Shown here piece after piece: positions 61,350-64,000 of a stretch of 64,000 bases of DNA; the first letter of the stretch is position 1, and every line of letters begins with the position of its first letter. Made by a program: the position numbers and the translations under genes. Source of the stretch: Dorea sp. AM10-31 (GTDB lineage: Bacteria > Bacillota > Clostridia > Lachnospirales > Lachnospiraceae); assembly GCF_003435815.1 (NCBI RefSeq), contig NZ_QTUV01000006.1:62001-126000 (forward strand), in the 5' to 3' direction. The notes under the pieces were generated by a model. It was given only the letters and a program-made list of their open reading frames with translations. It was not told where the DNA came from and searched no databases.

Positions 61350-63041
61350 ATGAAAGATATCAAGGAACGGGTAAGGGATAAGAATCCGAAGATTCGAAAT
61401 CCGGCTGCCCGACTTCCGAAAGAACTGGTTCGCTCAGCGGTTCTGGAAGCAAAAGAAAAGCCAAGGGAACTACATGAAAAAAGCAGTGGGCAGTCAGAAT
61501 CCCCAACACAGTATGGAACTGAAAAAATAGAATCCGTACAGTACAGAGCGGCGAGTGTGGCAGGAAAAAGTATAGGGAAAACCACATATCAAGGTGGAAA
61601 AAAACTTGCTGGAGTGACCTACAGGAAGATAAAGGAAAGAAAAAGCAGACAGGAAGAAGCGAAAGCTGCCGAAGAAGCAATGGAGCAGGGGGCAGAAAGC
61701 GGAAAGAAATTAATCAAGTTGAAACCGGAGCAGGCAGCACTTGCCAAGGAGAATGGTAAACGGCAGGTGAAAGCAGCACCGAGAGTGGTAAAAGTATCCG
61801 GTCTGTCTCAAGAAAAAATAAAGACACAGGCATCCATGCAGAAACAGCAGATGGAAAAAAGTCTTCAGGCGATGCAGAAAGCAAGAGCAGCCCAGATGGC
61901 AAGAAAGTCAGCACAGGCATCGGCAGAAAGTGGAAAAGCAGTCCTTCAGGTAACTGGAAAGGGTTCAAAGTTATCCGTACAGGGAATTACAGCAGCGATT
62001 CAAAAAGGGGTAGTAGCTCTTGAAAAAATGGGAAAATGGATTGCTGCCGGAGGTAGTGCATTTCTTCTGGTATTTATTCTGATTGTGGGAATCATTGCAG
62101 GAGCAGCTTTCAGCAGTAATTCGGAAAGCTCCGAATCCCTAAGTGAAGAAGTGCTTGCGTATACTTCTGTGATACAGCAGTATGCATCCCAATACGGCAT
62201 TCCGGAATATGTGTCTGCGATACAGGCCATCATGATGCAGGAATCTGGAGGCAGGGGAACAGACCCGATGCAGTGTTCGGAAAGTCCATATAATACAAGA
62301 TTCCCACACACTCCTGGTTCTATTACTGATCCGGATTATTCGATAGAGGTTGGAGTACAGACCTTTGCAGACTGTATCAGACAGGCAGGATGCAGCAGTC
62401 CACAGGATCTGGACAAGCTGAAACTTGCATGGCAGGGATATAACTATGGAAATGGCTACATAGGATGGGCATTGCAAAGAGGCGGTTATACAGAAGCCAA
62501 TGCATTGCAGTTTTCACAGGAACAGGCAGCTTCGCATGGATGGAGCAGTTACGGAGATCCCCAATACGTTCCCCATGTGATGCGGTATTATTCCGGTGGC
62601 AGCCTGTTTGCTGGTTTGTTTGGTAATCAGCAGATTGTGTCGGTTGCAATGGGGCAGCTTGGAAACAGTGGCGGTCAGAAGTTCTGGAGCTGGTACGGAT
62701 TTGACAGTCGGGTAGAATGGTGTGCCTGTTTTGTAAGCTGGTGTGCGGATCAGAGCGGTCTGATTGCAAGTGGGAATGTTCCTAAATTCTCATTGTGCAG
62801 TGATGGAGTGTCCTGGTTTCAGGGAAAGAATAAGTGGCAGAGTGGCGGAACAACTCCGACAGCTGGAATGATCATCTTTTTTGACTGGGATCATGATGGA
62901 ACATCGGATCATGTAGGAATAGTAGAAAAGTGTGAAGGTGGAAGAGTTTACACGATTGAGGGAAATTCCAGTGATCAGGTACGGCAGAGAAATTATGCAG
63001 TAGATTACAGTTCTATAATGGGATATGGGGTGATAAATTGA
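61350..63041 (+). CDS. Bifunctional peptidoglycan hydrolase of the conjugation machinery (lysozyme-like + CHAP)
   Basis: 563 residues from ATG 61350. The first ~230 residues are cytoplasmic, basic and Ala/Gln-rich; one membrane helix follows (WIAAGGSAFLLVFILIVGII, ~230-255). Outside, a lysozyme-like muramidase/transglycosylase domain (AYTSVIQQYASQYGIPEYVS, IMMQESGGRGTDPMQCSE, with Glu of MQESGG as likely catalyst, to ~420) and a CHAP amidase/peptidase (VEWCACFVSWCADQSGL with catalytic Cys, DHVGIVEKCEGGRVYTIEGN with His) complete it. Such VirB1-like enzymes cut the wall for channel assembly. It is last in the tightly packed transfer operon. Confidence 0.92.
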   Translation: MKDIKERVRDKNPKIRNPAARLPKELVRSAVLEAKEKPRELHEKSSGQSESPTQYGTEKIESVQYRAASVAGKSIGKTTYQGGKKLAGVTYRKIKERKSRQEEAKAAEEAMEQGAESGKKLIKLKPEQAALAKENGKRQVKAAPRVVKVSGLSQEKIKTQASMQKQQMEKSLQAMQKARAAQMARKSAQASAESGKAVLQVTGKGSKLSVQGITAAIQKGVVALEKMGKWIAAGGSAFLLVFILIVGIIAGAAFSSNSESSESLSEEVLAYTSVIQQYASQYGIPEYVSAIQAIMMQESGGRGTDPMQCSESPYNTRFPHTPGSITDPDYSIEVGVQTFADCIRQAGCSSPQDLDKLKLAWQGYNYGNGYIGWALQRGGYTEANALQFSQEQAASHGWSSYGDPQYVPHVMRYYSGGSLFAGLFGNQQIVSVAMGQLGNSGGQKFWSWYGFDSRVEWCACFVSWCADQSGLIASGNVPKFSLCSDGVSWFQGKNKWQSGGTTPTAGMIIFFDWDHDGTSDHVGIVEKCEGGRVYTIEGNSSDQVRQRNYAVDYSSIMGYGVIN

Positions 63042-63211
63042 TGGTTTCTTTCATAATTTGTTAAGGATTTTATAAGGGAGTTAATGAATCCTTTAGAAAA
63101 TAGTCACAAAATAGGCACAGTTGATTGATAAATTGTTATTGTAACTTTTAGTGATAGACATATAAAGAGTTAGAAATCTTTATAATTGACTTGAATTAGG
63201 AGGTAGTGAAT

Positions 63212-64000
63212 ATGAGTGATCAGAATGTAAAAGCAGCACAAAAATATTTAAATGCGATGTTTGGTGGACATAAGGATTGGGTAAAACTGGATGAAGATGG
63301 AAAGACCGGAACAGCCGTGATGCAGGGAATCATTCGTGCATTTCAGATTCAGAATGGAATCTCAACGATTACAGGAACGGTTGGACCACTTACTATTAAT
63401 ACCATGAAGAAGTTAGCCATTATTACAAAAATGGATCCGAATGATACTCCGCAGGTTAATGTATGCTTGATTCAGTGTGCTCTGTTTTGCAAAGGATATG
63501 CTGCTGGAGGAATTACTGGAATTTATTATACATCAGGAGTAAATGCAGTTAAAAAGATGCAGGAAAATGCAGGACTGGAAGTTACGGGCAAAATTGATTG
63601 GAAAGTTTGGTCTGGATTGTTATCCCTAAACTGGTTTACAAAGGTTTCTGGTGGGGATTCCAATATTGTTCTTATTCAACAGCAATTAAATAGTGACTGG
63701 TCAGATGTTATTGGTGTTGGACCTTGTGATGGAATTGCCTCAAGACAGACAATTTTGTCTTTAGTTGGTGCATTGCAGGCGGCTGAAGGAGTTACAACTG
63801 AATTAATTACAGATTTGAATTCAGTTAATTTTGGCGATGCAACAACAAATGCGTTTCCGGGTACATTACAGAACGGACAGAACTCGACGAAATATGTTCC
63901 ATTTAATAAGATTGCTCAATACGGACTATATTTTAACGGATATAATCCGGGAAGATTCGATGGCGTGTTTGATTCGACTACAGAGTCAAAGGTGTCAGAA
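63212..64000 (+). CDS. Peptidoglycan-binding domain protein, 3' end outside the window
   Basis: ATG 63212 with TTAGGAGG about 8 bases upstream; the frame stays open to the last base (263 codons seen). The sequence has repeated PG_binding_1-like units: AAQKYLNAMFGGHKDWVKLD with GIIRAFQIQNGISTITGTVG, then VCLIQCALFCKGYAAGGITG with NAVKKMQENAGLEVTGKIDW, and a third start, YGLYFNGYNPGRFDGVFDST. No signal peptide is seen. In related proteins a DUF1906-type glycoside-hydrolase-like domain follows, but here that part is not visible. The 170-base leader (63042-63211) separates it from the transfer operon, so it probably has its own promoter. Confidence 0.8.
   Translation, partial: MSDQNVKAAQKYLNAMFGGHKDWVKLDEDGKTGTAVMQGIIRAFQIQNGISTITGTVGPLTINTMKKLAIITKMDPNDTPQVNVCLIQCALFCKGYAAGGITGIYYTSGVNAVKKMQENAGLEVTGKIDWKVWSGLLSLNWFTKVSGGDSNIVLIQQQLNSDWSDVIGVGPCDGIASRQTILSLVGALQAAEGVTTELITDLNSVNFGDATTNAFPGTLQNGQNSTKYVPFNKIAQYGLYFNGYNPGRFDGVFDSTTESKVSE

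Overview
The window looks like chromosome of a gut Firmicute of the Lachnospiraceae type. This is inferred from the moderate GC content, strong AAGGAGG ribosome-binding sites with occasional TTG/GTG starts, large secreted FN3/zinc-ribbon/prealbumin-fold surface proteins, a YesMN-type sensor system, a GH42 beta-galactosidase and a Tn1549-like conjugative element. I cannot assign a species.

Left part (1-11.4 kb): a large surface protein cut by the window edge, a three-gene signalling operon (7TM sensory protein lacking visible kinase motifs, PAS histidine kinase, LuxR/NarL-type response regulator), and two related secreted proteins. Then come a decayed pilin-like gene and a 300-base scar of mobile-element and mglC-derived fragments.

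Sugar locus (11.8-27.8 kb): a YesN/YesM two-component pair is followed by two sugar-binding proteins, one membrane-anchored and one an ordinary MglB-like lipoprotein. Facing it on the minus strand is an mglBAC galactose-type ABC transporter. It has two striking oddities. MglB appears circularly permuted: the first ~80 residues of the canonical fold lie at the C-terminus, with most sugar-contact residues kept. MglC carries a ~220-residue charged coiled-coil N-terminal extension. A LacI regulator and a GH42 beta-galactosidase with a clear promoter/operator complete a galactoside sensing, uptake and hydrolysis region.

Decay zone (22.9-24.4 and 27.8-32.1 kb): truncated metallophosphoesterase, ATPase and flavodoxin genes, small orphan frames, a collapsed inverted-repeat element and a repeated hairpin. 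Among them are intact genes for a P-loop kinase-like protein, a Fic protein with an HTH domain, and a LysR regulator.

Conjugative element (about 32-64 kb, running off the right edge): ParM-like segregation genes, an orphan m5C methyltransferase, an amidoligase/gamma-glutamylcyclotransferase pair, a 1454-residue LPXTG-type adhesin, an extra S-adenosylmethionine synthetase, a DUF3991/Toprim protein, a DPPY-type DNA methyltransferase, a candidate oriT, MobC, relaxase, PcfB-like protein, VirD4/TraG coupling protein, VirB2-, VirB6-, PrgI- and VirB4-like channel parts, a two-domain peptidoglycan hydrolase and a peptidoglycan-binding protein. A 2.73-kb group II intron with its reverse transcriptase splits the coupling-protein gene between its Walker A and Walker B motifs; removing it restores one frame. 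Many of the element's proteins end in basic tails finishing with Arg, and three unrelated ones end in the same QPER.
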